From: Rhytidiadelphus loreus
Lineage: Eukaryota > Streptophyta > Bryopsida > Hypnales > Hylocomiaceae
Direction: 5' to 3'
Length of the DNA: 64,000 nt
NCBI GenBank assembly: GCA_947034895.1
Contig: OX344763.1
Coordinates: 30,007,025 to 30,071,024 of the forward strand
The translations under genes and the position numbers were made by a program. Shown here one piece after another: positions 12,225 through 26,457 of this stretch. The notes beneath the pieces are model-generated. The model ran no database searches. It saw only the letters and a program-made list of their open reading frames with translations, and was not told where the DNA came from. The stretch's first letter is position 1, and each line of letters begins with the position of its first letter.

Positions 12225-15200
12225 TCATGGAGGTGCAGAAGGCGGAAGAGATTTCTGCACTAATGCAAGTACCTGGCTTGCCAGTGTCTCGGAGTAACGA
12301 GAAATGAAGCTTTCCATGTCCACGGAGGAAATCATCGAATCTAAGGATACTCCACTGGCCCTCGGCCATGTTTGACTGGTATCTCTCCCTGCCATCAGAG
12401 AATAGCGAGCATTAAAAATGAAAGTCTCGGTGATGAAGAGTTCGAAAGGCGCGCTTCAATCTACCTATGATCGTCAAAGTTTCAATCGTTGTGAATTACT
12501 GAGCACTCATGAGTTCGATAATCCGTGAGTTGCAAGAGGGTTCGTCAAGTAGCTATATTGGCAGTAAGTTACCCAAGCGAATTAAAGACTTATTAGTAAA
12601 CAAGGACAGCAGTACGTTAGGACAGCACGATTAGGAGAAAGAAATTACCCCTAGCAAAAAAGGAGAAGATGAAATTTACCGTAGTCAATTGTTTTGTGGA
12701 AACCCATGGTCGCATCGTCAGAAGACTTCGTTGTATCTGAAGGATCTTGAGAAAAAGCACAGGCCGAAACTTTGTCCACAAGCTTATGGATCATTTGAAA
12801 ACTCTCTGGTACTGATTTTTGATAAGCTTGACCAGAACGTACTACATCCAGGGGCACGCTTGACTTCGAGAAATTTACAGAATCAAGGTTAGCCTCAGTA
12901 GGGTTCCTTTTGCAGCAGAAAGAATAAATTTCATCAAAAAGCATGGAAGCCTTGCTTGCAGCATCCATCAGTTCCTTCAGAGCTGTTTGGTAGTCCTCCA
13001 CAGGACGCGGTAATCCTTTTGTTGGGGAACTTCTTGTACTAAGCGTTTCCCAATTTGATGAGTGAAACGGATCCTCCATGTCACTGCCCATTGCAAATAC
13101 ACCTGATCCACAACACGAACGTACCGAGACTTCAAGACCAGAGTTGAAAACAATTCGAACTGAATGCAGAAAAGAACTGGAGCTAAGAATACGTAATATA
13201 CATACTTGGCTGGATTCTCAGCATAACCTCACAAAAACAGGGTATGCGAAAAACCATGTTATGAGCTTCTTGTACCTGTTGTCGAAGCGTGAGCATTTTC
13301 CTCGCGGTCTTCTTTGTTCATCTCAGACTCTCTGGTCCTTCCAACAAACGAGAGAGCGCAGCGATTTAGAATGCCATCTAAACCCGGCAATAATACTGGG
13401 TCGCGAGAATTTTGTCCTTCGTCCACAGTCGGTGTAGCTAAAACTTCATGTTTTGCTAATCTAGGAAAGTCGTCAGATGAGGTACCCCTTCCGCAAGTGC
13501 CAGCGCTTGATTCATCTCTTGTCATACCGTGTTCTGTCTCTTGTTTAGTAGGAAAAATCGACGGATCATTGCAGCCAAAAGAATTTTCTGCTAAAGCTTC
13601 CTTTTGCAGCTTGGTGGAATGCTCAGGCAGAATGTTCATGTTCGCTGGAGTTGAAGATAGTATCGGAGTTCCAGTTTTGCGCTTTGGAGGAAGGCAACCT
13701 TTTCTTTCCTGTTTAAGTTGAGGGCTTCTGGAAGGTACCAGATCTGGCAGCTGTGGCGACCCTTCCAAGTACAAATCTTTTGCACTTGTCTCCGCAACCC
13801 CCCTCGATGAGGTTAATTCAGAGATGTCAATGTCTTTCACCACCGCTTGATTATCACTTCGATTTATCGTTTCGTTCCCCGCAAGAGGCAGTCCAGGCAG
13901 CTTTGGGTTCGCCTGAGCAAAGAATCGGGCTGAATAGCTTTTTCTGGCGGATTCCCCGACCTGATGAGGAAACACGTGTTATTACCATTTCAGGAGATGT
14001 TCGAGAAGAGAGAGAATTTACAGACAAAGACCAATCTTTCCCAAGAGCCAATAATTGAATCCTCCAAGAAGCTGATTTATGGCTCAACCGGAATATGAAC
14101 CTGCTAAAATCAAACACTCCGGAAAACCTTTGGATATTGGTCGATTTCGTTACGGACATCCGCACAAGCGGCCGCACGTTCATTTCTTACTAGTGTCAAA
14201 GCGTGCACATTAAGTAAGAGTGCTCCTTATCATTGGGCATCTCACTCAATATTGATTTAGCAGGTCTGATATTAATGCGACATCGTTATTATGCGAAGTA
14301 CTGCTCGGCAAAAATATTGAAATTATCTCAGGGCGATGTCTGCAAAATATAAAAGTTCGGTTATCTGACCTTTGGATCTGATGCCAGCTTGTCAAAATGG
14401 GCACTGAAGAGATCCCGACAAGGACCAAACTCGTCGTCCTCAGCGATGTCATCTTCTTCGCTTCCCACTGACAATCGGTCGCCCTCCATAGCAGCTATGA
14501 TGGCTACAGTCTCACCTTCCTCATCTAGGGGTCCTCCCTTGACATCATCTGTGTTCTCGTCCCCATTGTGATCTTGTTCAATACATAGAAGAGTTTTGAC
14601 TTCTCTGTTCTCTGCTTGTGCATATCGTGTCTGGATGCCATTAGGAAGCCGGACAGCTTTGGGACTAATGTCATCAAAATCTGAATCATCTAAAAATACA
14701 GTATGAACTGTAGTCCAGTGAGTCTCCTTCCTGCATTCAAAATTTAAAAAAATTTGGTCTTATCAGGTGCTTGTTAACATGCTCACCTGCGAGTTCACCA
14801 ACTCGCCTGCCCAGAATTGTAATAATGACTTTGCATACATATAAAAGAATAAGGTGGTGTGTGAAAAGCAGGCAAGCAAAAAGACTGATAAAGTATGGTG
14901 GAGGTGCTTCATAATTTGGAAATGTTTTACGGACCTAGGGATCAAACTTGGACTGGAGGTGGAACTACTCTGACTCAGAGAGATTGCACTTTCAGGAGAA
15001 CTGTCAGAGTCCGCTGCAGCTCCACCCTCAACTGAAAATCGTCTCTTCGCTCCAAAACCACTGGCACGTATTGTTGTAGGCGGCGTCACTTCTTCCATAA
15101 ACTCAGAGAACAGCTTGTATCCTTCACGACCTAAACGCTGTAAAATGAGAGAATTACGCATTCAGTGAGCGTATGGCCAGTCGTGGACTCACGTTTCTCT

Positions 15201-18200
15201 CAATTTCCTAGAATCTGGCAAAGACAAATATAGACGCCACGAGCGTAGCTCCCGTCGTACCTCTGCCCATCGAGAGTGAAATGACTTCTTCACGTCTCCG
15301 GTCGGATGAGGATCCTCATTACCTCCGGTAGCAGGGCCTACAACATCAAGTGCAATTTTCGCCCATGGGGGCAACCTCGAAATACTGAACTTGAAAGCTG
15401 CAGGAGTCAATTCTCCAACCTATGACCCAAAATGAAGAGCATCAGAAGGTGATACATTAGCTTCGAAATTTATTCCATCTTTTGATACTTCAAAACTTCG
15501 ACGAAACTTAAATCAGCAAGTTTGCGAGATACGCTAGTGTTGCGAACTAGAGTATCTAATGTGGGCATGTCAAATCAAGCCGAATAGAGTAAGTCATACC
15601 ACTGCTTCGTCCGTCTCCTTACATAGAGTATCCGAATTGCGTTCCCTTTCAATTGGTTCGGCTGCATGTTCTCCGGGCTTAGTCGGACAGGCATTCTCAT
15701 TAGTATTAACGGAGTCTAAAAGACTGGACCTGCAATCCATAACTTCCCCTTTCAATTGGTCAACGCGTGGTATCTTTGCAGCTCTGGGGACTTCTTTGAT
15801 GTCCGAGCGAGGCAGAGATTTAAGCGTTTTCAGAGGTGGTCGGGAGTCAGCGCTTACGATGCTTCGTTTACGCATGACCCGTGAAAGAGTTATAGGAAGC
15901 CGCCACACGAATATGCAGCTATCGCCACTTACCTGTGACATTGAAATTCATTTAAAATTGAGGACCATTGAACAAATTGGACAGATAGAAAGGACTGGTT
16001 ACGGGGATTCGCAACCTAATCTGCTATTTTGTTTTGAGCCCTCGAGATATCAACGGAGAGACGAATGCGAATTTCTACAGAACAATGAAATTGATAACTC
16101 AGTTGCGGATGACCGGTTTGCAAACGTTCCAAAAAGTCTGATAGAAAACTTACAGAGACAAGACGCCGACAATCGGGAAGGAAAGTCATTCCAGTTATCA
16201 CTTCGGCATGGCCTAATGCTTCGGCTAAAGGCTCCCCAGTTATGAAGTTGTAGATTCGCAAACATCTGTCTGAATTCGAACACACCACATACGACCCACT
16301 TGGATCCATCCGTACCTACATTTCACGATAAATCCATTCCAGGTTAAATATCTCTCTAAACGCACTCAGCATCAAGTATTAACCCTTTAAAGCCTACAAA
16401 CCATTGCCAAAAGAAGATAACACTCAGGTCATATATTCAACAAAAATGTGATTTTTCCATTCAAATTTTTACTGTGATTTCTCTACCTCACTAGATAACT
16501 CCAGTAAATTAATTGTATATTTTTCATTTATTGGTGATTTTGATGATTTATCATGTATTGAGCTCTTAAACTTGGATCACAAATATGAAAATAAATATAT
16601 AAATGTATGAAATTTTTTTGTAGAAATAAAGCAGAGCTATTTTAATATAGTAAAATTTTCAAGGTCACCTCAAGTTTATTTCTGAATGTTTAGTATATAC
16701 AAACCTCACATCATCTTCATGACTAGTTGATGCATTTTATTGTGTTGTGATCACACCAAGCATTCATTTTAAGTGTCGAGATTATGGCGTTGAAAGCATG
16801 ACCCTGAGCCCCGTAAGCATCCTGACTAGCCCAAAACTAATCGAGATCATCCTTGAACACCACAGAACCATAAGTAAAAAAATCAACCCTGTTTGAACCT
16901 CTTAGGCATTCAAGTGTCAAAATGATAAACGTAAGAGGTGATTTGTTTTACTGCTGGCTCATCAGCCCAAAGTAGTTACTCGTGAGAATTGCTACTAATG
17001 AGTTGTAGTTTACCTTGATAGGTTCTCCAATGTCACCCTCAGGTTTGAAACATCGCACTGGCTTACCCGATGCTAAGCTCAGGATGTTAAGTTTCTTTTC
17101 CTGCATCCATAGCCAGCAAAAATATGAGATCTGGCCTACGGTGAAAGGATTACATAATAAAACAAGACATCAAGTTTCCAAGCTACATACAAGAGCATTC
17201 TTAGTAGCATTCTTGACATCTTTCAAGTTTTTAGTGATATCCTTGATTTACTACAACCTAGGATAAAACCAAATTACTTGTTACAGATGAACTTGTAGTG
17301 GACAAGCAACATCGCTTCGACGAACAAATGGCAAAGATTACCTGACCAACAGTGACAACGAGTTTGTCAGAAGCATCAATATCCATGTCATAGAGAGTGC
17401 CTCGCATAGCTATTTCTTGATGATAACGCGAGGCCTTGCATCCGGACGAAGTCATTTCAACATTTCGAAACACAACTGACCTGGAAAAATAGTCTTCCAA
17501 ATAATGAGCATGAATATGCGAGAAATCGCAACTGTCCAAAATATATTCTGACGGACGCAGTCGACAATACTTGGACCATTTGAGTAGATACAAAATTTCC
17601 GGTCAGAGAGTTTTTATATACACTACATCGAATCATCGAATCATAGATTCGTTTATGTCCGTTTCAGAAATTCAGTTCCTTAGAGACCGACTTAGCGTCT
17701 ATTAACGAGATCAACAAAGGCATCATAATTTCAAACCAATTACGCAGTAAAATTGTACCAAAAGTAAGGACAAAAGCAATTGTTGTTAACTTACTTGTCG
17801 GCACTGCAGCTGAGAAGTTTTGACCCATTGCAAGCGAACCTGACTGTTGTGATCGACGCAGTGTGATCATCCAAGGTTTCAACCACATCATAACCTCTAC
17901 AAATGCACGAGGAAACGCATCAGGTAAAAGCTCCTACTAGTACACAAATATATCAATAAATGCAAGATAAATCCAGAGATACCGTCAAGTAGCAGTGAAT
18001 GATAGATAATTACAATTGTTGTATGCTTATCCTATCCCTCATCTTCATCCAATAATTACAAATCAATTTGAAATCTAAGAATACTTCACCATATCGTTAT
18101 TTCAGCAAGTTCGGATAAAATTAAGTCACCTGTTGACGTCATAGATATGAATCAGCCGGTCACGACCTGCGGAAGCCAGTAGAGAACTGGTGAAGGGATC

Positions 18201-21200
18201 TGAGCCGCAAGAACGATTCTCACCAACTACTGTTGTATAGTCTAAAGATAGAATTTCTGCATCATGAGCTTCCTGCAAAGAGCATCAAAATGAGAACTCG
18301 TTTAGATGCTAAGGGCTCCTGATCAGGACATGAGCGTTTCGCTGAATGGCATTGAACACTAAACAAGCACATCTCACATATATTGAGAGTTTACGACCAG
18401 AGTAAACAGAATAATACAAATTTCATCATCCTCTCATATATCATAATTTTTCTGTTGACAGATTTTAAAGTTGTGCAATCTATCTCAAAATTCTAGACAA
18501 CAATGTTAGATTCGTTTCACAAAGATTTTCACAGATAATTGACGATAGCGGTTTTTACCTGGAAACTGTGTAGAAGTAGACTATTAAGGTCAAAAATGCG
18601 AAGGTTTCCACTGCTGTCACCAGCTGCGAGGTGATTGCCATCAGGACTGACAGAAATGGACCGAAATCCAACAGTTGCATCAACTGGTTCTTCAACTGCA
18701 TCTGTGGAGGATATCTTTCCTTTCTGCTCTCCTAAGGAATCTGTAGTCAGATGAAATTGGGACTGTTTATATGCCATTATGTGCAAATGATGGTTATTAT
18801 TACAAATTTTTAAGAACTGGTACAAAATATTCCATTTAAAATACAAGTCACTTGGCCGAAAGCCGAAGAACGTCAACTTCATCAGTAGTCTCACAAGTCA
18901 TCCACATAAGAGAAAACTGAAGAGCAAGGATGGACAGGATTTAAAAAATATCACAAGTACTATCTCCCAACAGTGGTGGGGTCAAACCTATGTAGAGTAC
19001 CCCCAAAATGTCTTTGCTGTACACATTGTGTGCAAGTGCGTTTTCCATTGAAGAGTAAACCGGTGAAGCTTTAGAAGTATCGTCTTGACCGAGATCAAGG
19101 TGCCACAATCGAATGCTTCCATCAGCTGAAGATGTTGCGAAGGCTTCCCCTCCGAACATGCTATGTACATTTGTTGAGTGAAACGAGTCAGGTAAGCTCA
19201 CTACATCCCAAATGCAGGAACTGTGAGAAAGAAATGTACGGTATCTTCCGATCTGTGACAGGGCATCAGAACATAATCTAATCAATTTGCAACCCTCCTC
19301 CATTTACAATCCATATAATGCATCAACAGATTGCAGAAGACCAATACTCAAATGAGCAGAAGCGGTATGATTGGTTAAGAGGAGACCTTCTCATAGCTAC
19401 GGACATCCCACACGTACAAGCTATGATCATTATAAATGACAGCTGCAAGCCAAAAACGTTCCCTGTTGGGTTAGAACCTGACACATACAACTAGAAGAAT
19501 GAGTGTTTTTCATTTTGTTCATGACGACAATCAAACATTACTCTACTCATTTTGTGCATGCCATAATCGTTGTCGAGAATGTTGAAAGGTAATGAATGTA
19601 AAATGTCTTTTTCTGAGGATTAAATTCTTACCAATCTTTTGACCTTGTTGGAGAAAAGTGCAGGCAATAGCATCTGGAAACTTCATTCCAGCTGTAACGC
19701 GATGGCCCAAGGCCAAGTAGGCACCAACATTGGCATCTGTAAGGCCATGGTATCCATAGGGAGCAGGTCGAGGAAGGGTGGCAGAGTATTCAAGACTACC
19801 TTCCAAGAAGATTCGTACTATCCCGTCGCTACATGCGCAAGCTACATAGCCCTCTGTAGTGGCCAACGCATATGCTTTTCGCACCTGCTCACCCCCAAGT
19901 TTAGTTGTCATGTAAAGAGATCTTGCTGCATTGTGGAATTGACTCCATGCGTTAATAAATAGTATGCTACCAACACATTCCGCAGGCTCCATGCTAATCA
20001 AATCATGAGAATCACGTCAACTACCAATGTTAAGCGGTATTTAAGCTTATAATGTGTACAAGAGTACTCTAATTATCCAGACGGTAAAATCCAGACACTC
20101 ACGGAAGCAACACGACCAGATCTACCTGTAAATCAACCCATTTTTCGATGGCCACTCCACGATGGAGAAGACAAAGAACACCTGCAGAAGTGAAACATGC
20201 GGTCTTTAGTGCCAGGCACGCACTCTTCGAACTCTCTAATCAGCCTACAGATTCTTTCCACACAAGCAAATGAAAATAGTGAAGACAACTCCTAAATCTT
20301 CGAAGGTCACCAATCACAAGAACCTATACAACCAGGGCAGCGCGCCACCACAAGAGCTGGAGAGAAAATTCTAAACAATTCAGAGGAATGTTCATCACCA
20401 GAAGATGTCAAAGCATAAATGGGCTGATACGTCGGAGCTCCAGCAGTCAGCTCTCTTGAGGCGGCTGAGGATGACACAGAGACGAACGTACTCTCCTTCT
20501 GACTGCCCAATTTAATAGGTTTTCCATCCATGCCCGGATTGGTGGTCATCCCAGAAGACCTTGCCCGAGGACCTCCAATCGACCATTGCTTGAGATGTTT
20601 GACACCTCCAGACACAAAAAAACTACTATCTGTGGCGAAATGCAAAGTGAACGCTTCCAAAACACCACCCGCTGCTCGAGTTTTCATAAGCAAAGCTCCA
20701 CTTTTCCAATCCCAAAGGCACATGTATCCATCATGAGGCAGACCAAGTGAAACCAAGTGTTTACCTACATTGCGCAATTCAATGATATATGGCCGTCAAG
20801 ACTCAGGTTTTCAGACTTTGAGAAGAGGTCAATATTATGAGCATGGTCTCAGCATTAGATTGTCCACCAAAGGATGGTTGTTAACCGGAATTCTCCACCT
20901 TCAGAAAAGTCGCTCGAAGGATAGCTGCTAGAGACTAAAATTGTCCTCCATTTTTTTCCCCGTTCAATGGAAAATCAACTAAGAGACTAATATTGCACTG
21001 TAATTCGAGCAAAACAGAGATGCGTACGTTGAAGAAAATTCGCTGCATCGAGTACAACAGAATCGCAACACACTTCCCATCTGCGGACTTCCTAAAACTT
21101 AAAGATACAGTTTTCAATGTTTGGAATGTTTGGGAACGACATGAAGTGGGAATACACAAGCGTTAGCAAGGAGTTTATCTGAGGTCATTCCAACCAGGTG

Positions 21201-21760
21201 AACTTTGAATCATTTATTGAGAACAATTTGACTCACCGTTAGGGGAAAATTGAACACATGATACTCCGTACTTGTGTGTCGTCATTTCGGCTATGCATGT
21301 GTGAGTGGCAACCTCCCAAACTACTACTGCTGGCTGGTGCCCTGACTGCAGATAGATAAGCAAACATGTAAGGAGGACAGTGAGACGTCATTATGTCGAC
21401 TCCAGAGCGAAGGGTATATTTGAGCATGCCTACCAGTTTCCAAGATTTGAAAAGTACCAGAACAGTTTGACATAAACGCAAGATGCTTTTGAATACATCA
21501 CTTGAGAACTTGAAGGAAAGTACCTCTCCAGCAGCTATGAACTTTCCACCCTGACTTGAGAATGCGACGCATGAAAAAGGTTTGGGGCTTCCACGCGCCA
21601 TGAGAAAATGCGTCTGACAGTTTGTCCGCACATTGTATATAACTACTACACAGCCAGCAAGGTATGCTAATTCTTCGTTGGTACCGTTGCACGTTAATCC
21701 ACTTGGAGTTGACGTCGTCAGGCCGATAATTCTTTCTAGCTCCAGCTGCGGAGATTTCAT
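12225..21760 (-). CDS. WD40 protein of the MAPKBP1/WDR62 family, 20 coding exons
   Basis: Exons, 5' to 3' on the minus strand: 21760-21524, 21345-21237, 20764-20399, 20181-20103, 19993-19632, 19442-19387, 19252-19001, 18762-18559, 18272-18130, 17896-17795, 17480-17342, 17100-17014, 16315-16154, 15932-15600, 15419-15261, 15137-14935, 14730-14370, 13960-13276, 13102-12680, 12388-12225. All phases agree; the product is about 1541 residues. Residues 1-785 form two WD40 propellers. The opening [14 protein letters not shown], then [30 protein letters not shown] and [11 protein letters not shown], are hallmarks of MAPKBP1/WDR62 proteins, in animals scaffolds for JNK signalling and spindle poles. Residues from 786 on are low-complexity and acidic, ending in a predicted helix ([15 protein letters not shown]). 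Exon 15 also has a stronger-looking donor at 15192, but only GAG|GTACGA (15261/15260) keeps frame and avoids a 55-base intron. Start chosen as the first in-frame ATG before [10 protein letters not shown]; an upstream non-coding exon is likely. Confidence 0.9.
16316..17013 (-). other. Largest intron (698 bp) of the WD40 gene
   Basis: This AT-rich intron lies between the exons ending in GEPIK and beginning with [11 protein letters not shown]. It is two to five times longer than most introns of the gene. No open frame, inverted-repeat ends or match to the other repeat families of the window was seen in it. Confidence 0.7.
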
Positions 21761-21977
21761 TACACGTATCAATCATTCTGAAGCATCGAGTCTCAGTCGG
21801 CTCTGAGGGGGTATTAAATCGTGCCAAATCTTTTAGAAACCGAAATAAAAAACATAGAGCTTAAAAATTTGCCAACTCCATAGGAATGAGAATCTACTGT
21901 TGCGACAAGCATGGAACATGCATATGTATGATTGCACAAATACCGCAAAATGGTTTCTAGGTAGTTAGATTGCAAAC

Positions 21978-22094
21978 CTTGGCGCAACCCTCTGGCTTCC
22001 GAGGTTTTCGTCTGATGAGCCTCATATTGCTCGGATTGTAGGGATGCAGCTAGTTTACTCAAAGCGTGTTGACGCTGTTGTAATTCGAGTCATC
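21978..22094 (-). other. Probable 5' non-coding exon of the WD40 gene
   Basis: On the minus strand the acceptor ATTGCAG precedes 22094 and the donor CCAAG|GTTTGC follows 21978. The segment is coding-like in composition (one frame reads QRQHALSKLAASLQSEQYEAH), but that frame has an in-frame TGA at the exon start, no ATG, and joins the first WD40 exon out of phase. It is therefore best read as a leader exon. The GC-rich region at 22820-23050 just upstream on this strand would be the promoter and first leader exon. Confidence 0.4.
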
Positions 22095-22809
22095 CTGCAA
22101 TTGGAGATATTAATTTCAACCTTGTTAATTGAATGCAATGAACTCCTGTAATTATTAATAGGTATCACTGAACAGGAACTCACGGGCTAATGTAGGAGTT
22201 TTGAGCAGAGAAGTATAGGCTGTGGCTTAATTATGAGGTATGAAACATATGCTGCTTGCATGTAGATTGACATATCCTATAGGAAGCACCAAAGAATCGT
22301 GCTACTTTCTGAGTATCCCGACAAGAAATCCTTGGGAACAAATAACTAATTCCAGTAAGGATGAAAATTAGGGAGACGCTACAACGTAATTTCTAACTCA
22401 CATTCACAATCACAAACTTCCCTGTGAACACAAGCTTCACTCTTAGCGTGTACTAAACCTAGCTAACAAAATTCAGAGACACAAGTTTGTCGACTTAGAG
22501 CCATGAAAGTGACGGGACGAAACTAAATATTCAAGAACGTGAGCACTCTCCACTAACACCTTACCGCGCACATCGCTAACTCCACCACGACAAAATTAGA
22601 AAGCTATTGAATAAGTACTGGCTTCTAAAATTTGACAAAACTCTCCAACTCACAAATGACAAAGAATAGAAACCAGTCGATCGCTCTCCACCATGTCTAT
22701 ATCCAAAGACACGCCACTGATCGGCGCATTACCTCCCCAGAACACAACAAATTAAATTCCCTCCAACTGCGCCCGAAACTCACACTCGCTACCAACTGCA
22801 CGCGAGACT

Positions 22810-23050
22810 ACTATACTACTTTATAGAAAAAGAGGAGACAAAGAGCTTAAAGTAGAGCGATCGCTGCCGCGAAGTGCAAGAACAACCTGCGAGATGGAAA
22901 TCGGAGCAGTGGCGACGTCCACACACGCAGCAACGACCCGACAAGCGGGTGTCCGGAGAGTTTGAAAGTGAACAGGAGAATTCAAATTGCCCGAAATGGG
23001 CCAGACGGCGGGGCGGGTAGGCGGGCGTGGAGGGAAACACGGGGCAAGGG
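22810..23050 (-). promoter_or_regulatory. Likely promoter / transcription start region of the WD40 gene
   Basis: This is the only GC-rich block between the WD40 gene and the AT-rich repeat region to its right. On the minus strand it reads pyrimidine-rich, with 'CCCGCC' boxes, and ends in 'ctctttgtctcctctttttc', typical of a plant 5' leader. A 74-codon frame here begins only at GTG and has no family features. Assignment rests on position and composition. Confidence 0.4.
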
Positions 23051-24124
23051 GGTACTTTCCACCTAAAACGGTCCTTCTCTCGAGATGGTTATTGTTTTAT
23101 GCATTTGAAAGATATTTCATTTTGCAACTGATGTCTGAAACGGCCAGACTGAGAACTGAATGAGTGTTGCAGACTGTAGGCTCATTTACACATTACTCAT
23201 GAGCAATTCAAGAGCCTTTAGGCCACCGTTTGCTTTTCATTTCCTCATATTCATAAGTCAAGCTACTCTAAGGTAATCTGCTCTAAAAGTGCCCGTGCTC
23301 TAAATGCGACTCCTATTTAGGAATGATTGTGATGTTGCTTGAAATATCTATTATTGTCAATGATGAGTTAGGTAGGCTTAAATGGTTGATTTAAGAGCAA
23401 CTTGCCTTGTAGAAGTATTTATGGACTCCATTTTGCTTAGCAAGGTTATATATCCCATGTAATGAAATATTTTTTGATTAAGTATTTCTATAGACCCTTG
23501 GAAGGCATATTTCTAGGCTCACTTATATAGCCTTGCTTGTGACTTGCCCAAATTCTTCATTGTGAAATTGGCCTCCTTTAGATGGTTGTAAAACATGAGT
23601 ACTAAAGTAGGTTGATATTGTCACAAAGTGATTCATTTTTGAATTTGCGGAAATAGCCTTGAAGTGTGGGTTTGTGTTTTAGATTGTGTGATTTCAAAAT
23701 TCAAATTCTAGGATAGACATGGTAGAGAGCTTGGTCTTTTGTTCATTTTGGGAGGGCAATGGAGAAAGTGAACTTCAAGAGAGACATGATGGGAGCTCAT
23801 TAAAAGATTTTTGAGGTCTTCAAAAGCATTAGATAGTTTTCCGGGCCTCTGAGAGACCGTGGATTCTACTGCTGTGAAAATGCAAGGAACACGACTATTG
23901 GCCTGACACCTCAATGGTCCTACGTGACCGAGAGGTTGCCAGCACATTTCTAGAAAAAAAATTCAACTTCTTTTTACATTTGAAGAAAAAAAAATTTGAC
24001 AGCTGACCGTCCTTCACTACAGAACAACCCTCAAACGGTCTCTCGGAGGCTTGAAATAATATGTAATGACCATGAGTTCCCGGAATGTGGGGAATGTAGA
24101 AATAGTGCCAAATTAGTAGTCTGA

Positions 24125-25155
24125 CATGGTCGGGAGATTGCCACATCAAATAATCATATTTAATTCATTTTAAAATATTTTTTTCAAAATATGTATTTTT
24201 TATTTTTTTATTTTTTATTTTTTATTTTTTATTTTTGTTTTTGTTTTTGTTTTTGTATTGTTTAATAATTTGCCAACACTACAATGGTTCACAACAAGGG
24301 AAACAACCCCAAAAATAGTCTTTTGGAGACCTCAAATCCCCTCTAATGCTTTACCTTCATACACATGGACGAGACATGCAAAATGTGAAGGGTAACTCAT
24401 ATATTCATCTAGATGCACATACTTTCAACTATAGTGGACTAATATCTTTCAAAGATTTCTATGGCAATTTGAGATTTCATCCATTGCAATAAAGAAAATG
24501 TATTGTCAAATATTCCTTCAAACAAATTATCTTACTTTGAGCAATATATGGCTTCGAAAAATCCGTGGGAGAGAGCAGCTAAGTTTCTAGTATTGTCATT
24601 TGTGAGTTGGAGAGTTCTATTAGCAAACTAATTTATGAGACTTTGAATCTTCTCAACTTAAAAATTTTGCACTATAGATTTTGAATTAAAATTTTTTTCA
24701 TGAAAATTGAGTTGAGAATATAGGAAAAATAAAAATTAATAAAATAATGTGATTTTTATCCTCTAAGAAATTATTGTATAGAAACAAAATACTTATAGAA
24801 GAAAAAACTAAATTTTTTAATAGCTCTAAGATGGAATCAAAACACATTAATTCTGATGGTGAGATTGCTCTAACAATCAAAGTTAACCTGGTAAAAAATT
24901 TTGTTTTGAAAAATGGTAAAAATTGAGCTCAAAAATGAATCCTATATATTATTTTTTCATGGCCAAGAGACTACCATGTTGGATAATATTAATTAATTAA
25001 TTAATTATTATTATTTATTAATTTATTAAAAAATATATATAATAAATTTAAAAATAAATAAAAATCATTATTAAATAATTTAATTGCCCTATCGTGGTTT
25101 ACAACATGGGAACGATTCAAAATAGTCTCTTAGAGGCCCAAAAAAACATCTCATG
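24125..25155. repeat. Two adjacent copies of dispersed repeat family C
   Basis: Copy 1 (24125-24350) and copy 2 (24960-25155) share the order: a 'gagactaccacgttggataat'-like block, a long A/T-only tract, then 'ttgcc-a-cactacaatggttcacaacaagggaaac' and 'aatagtcttttggagacctcaaat' or close variants. Further partial copies occur at 30345-30500 and 30767-30830 ('gtggatcatagcaagggaaacaaacccaaaacagtc'). The fixed order around an A/T tract suggests fragments of one larger element. No terminal repeats could be fixed. Confidence 0.5.
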
Positions 25156-26457
25156 TTTGTATTAAGAGCATTGACGAAGAAAAGATGAAGAAAAGTCGAA
25201 AGATGATTGATTTCTATTTAGAAAAAATTAAAATTTGTATGAAAGATAAAAAAATATTTCAAGAAATTTCACCTCCCAAAATTCAATTTCAAGTCTTAAA
25301 TGGGCTATTAGTTTATAGACCTCCTTCCTTAGTTGGCATTTCCTATTGAATGAGTGAAATATCAATTATAGTAGAACTACCCATTCTCGACCTTGGATCC
25401 ATATTCAACATGTAGGGTGTAGCTATTTCCAACCAAAGTTTGGAATGTTTTCTTTTTTTTCTTTTTCAAGGTTGGGACTAATAAGGTCATGACACATGTC
25501 CCAACGTAGTGAGTAGGAAAGTAGTTTTTTAATGATCAAAATTAGAAGAGTTAATACCTTGGGTATTGGTCTAGACCAACTTCTGGCTTCCAAAACTCAC
25601 AGTCATTTCAATTCAAGGTATAAAATTACCAAAAAAAATTACAATTCCCGTTATTTCTATCTTCCTATTGTATATGGTAGAAAATTCACATTGCCTTATA
25701 TTGCTCTACAACATGCACATAATTGCTTAAGTGGTCGACTATGGGTGGTTCTACCATAAGTTATTTATTTGTGCTCATTGTTTATTGAAGTCTAAGTATC
25801 TGCCTAAGTTAAAACAGTGAGATGCTTTAAATCTAAGGTAGGAAGTCCATAAATGGACCATCTAAAGCCTTGAACTGAATTTGGGAGAGATGAAACATCT
25901 TGAAATATTTTTTAGTTAATTTTCCTTGAAAGACAAGTGGAATTGACATCTAATTCAAGTCATTTCATATTTTTTGTAGCTTTGTGGAATTAATTATAAA
26001 ATTTTGAAGTTAAAATGGCACAGAACTCTAAAATGGCTCATCTCCTAAAATGTATATTGTTTGTACATTGCTGAAGGCTATTGAAAAAGCAACATGTACA
26101 AATAGTGTACATTTAAAGAGGTGAACCATTTTAGAGCCAAACGCTTTTAGAACCTCCTACCTCACACGCACAAAGCCAAAGGTCTAGTACGGTACCCGAA
26201 TCAATGTGCTTATAGTCATTTTCAAATTAGCTTTAATGAAGAAGCATCCAAGCCCAGAACTGCGTGTATCATATGACTCCGGTAATAAGTTCTGTGACTT
26301 GTGTCTCATCAGGAATTTATTGTACCTTGTGATGGAATCAAGTCTGACTGACTGACTTCAACAGTACTGACTACTGATGAGTTTGGTCTGATCAAAGAAG
26401 GAATTGTATCTTACTTGATTTAAGTTAAGCTTAGGGGAGACGACCCATTTCCAACCA

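Noticed and set aside
15559..16245. 228-codon plus-strand frame
   Set aside because: It overlaps two exons of the minus-strand WD40 gene that are in phase and match the family.
22816..23040. 74-codon minus-strand frame with several cysteines (CCVCGRRHC)
   Set aside because: It begins at GTG, has no family match and lies in the GC-rich leader/promoter of the WD40 gene.
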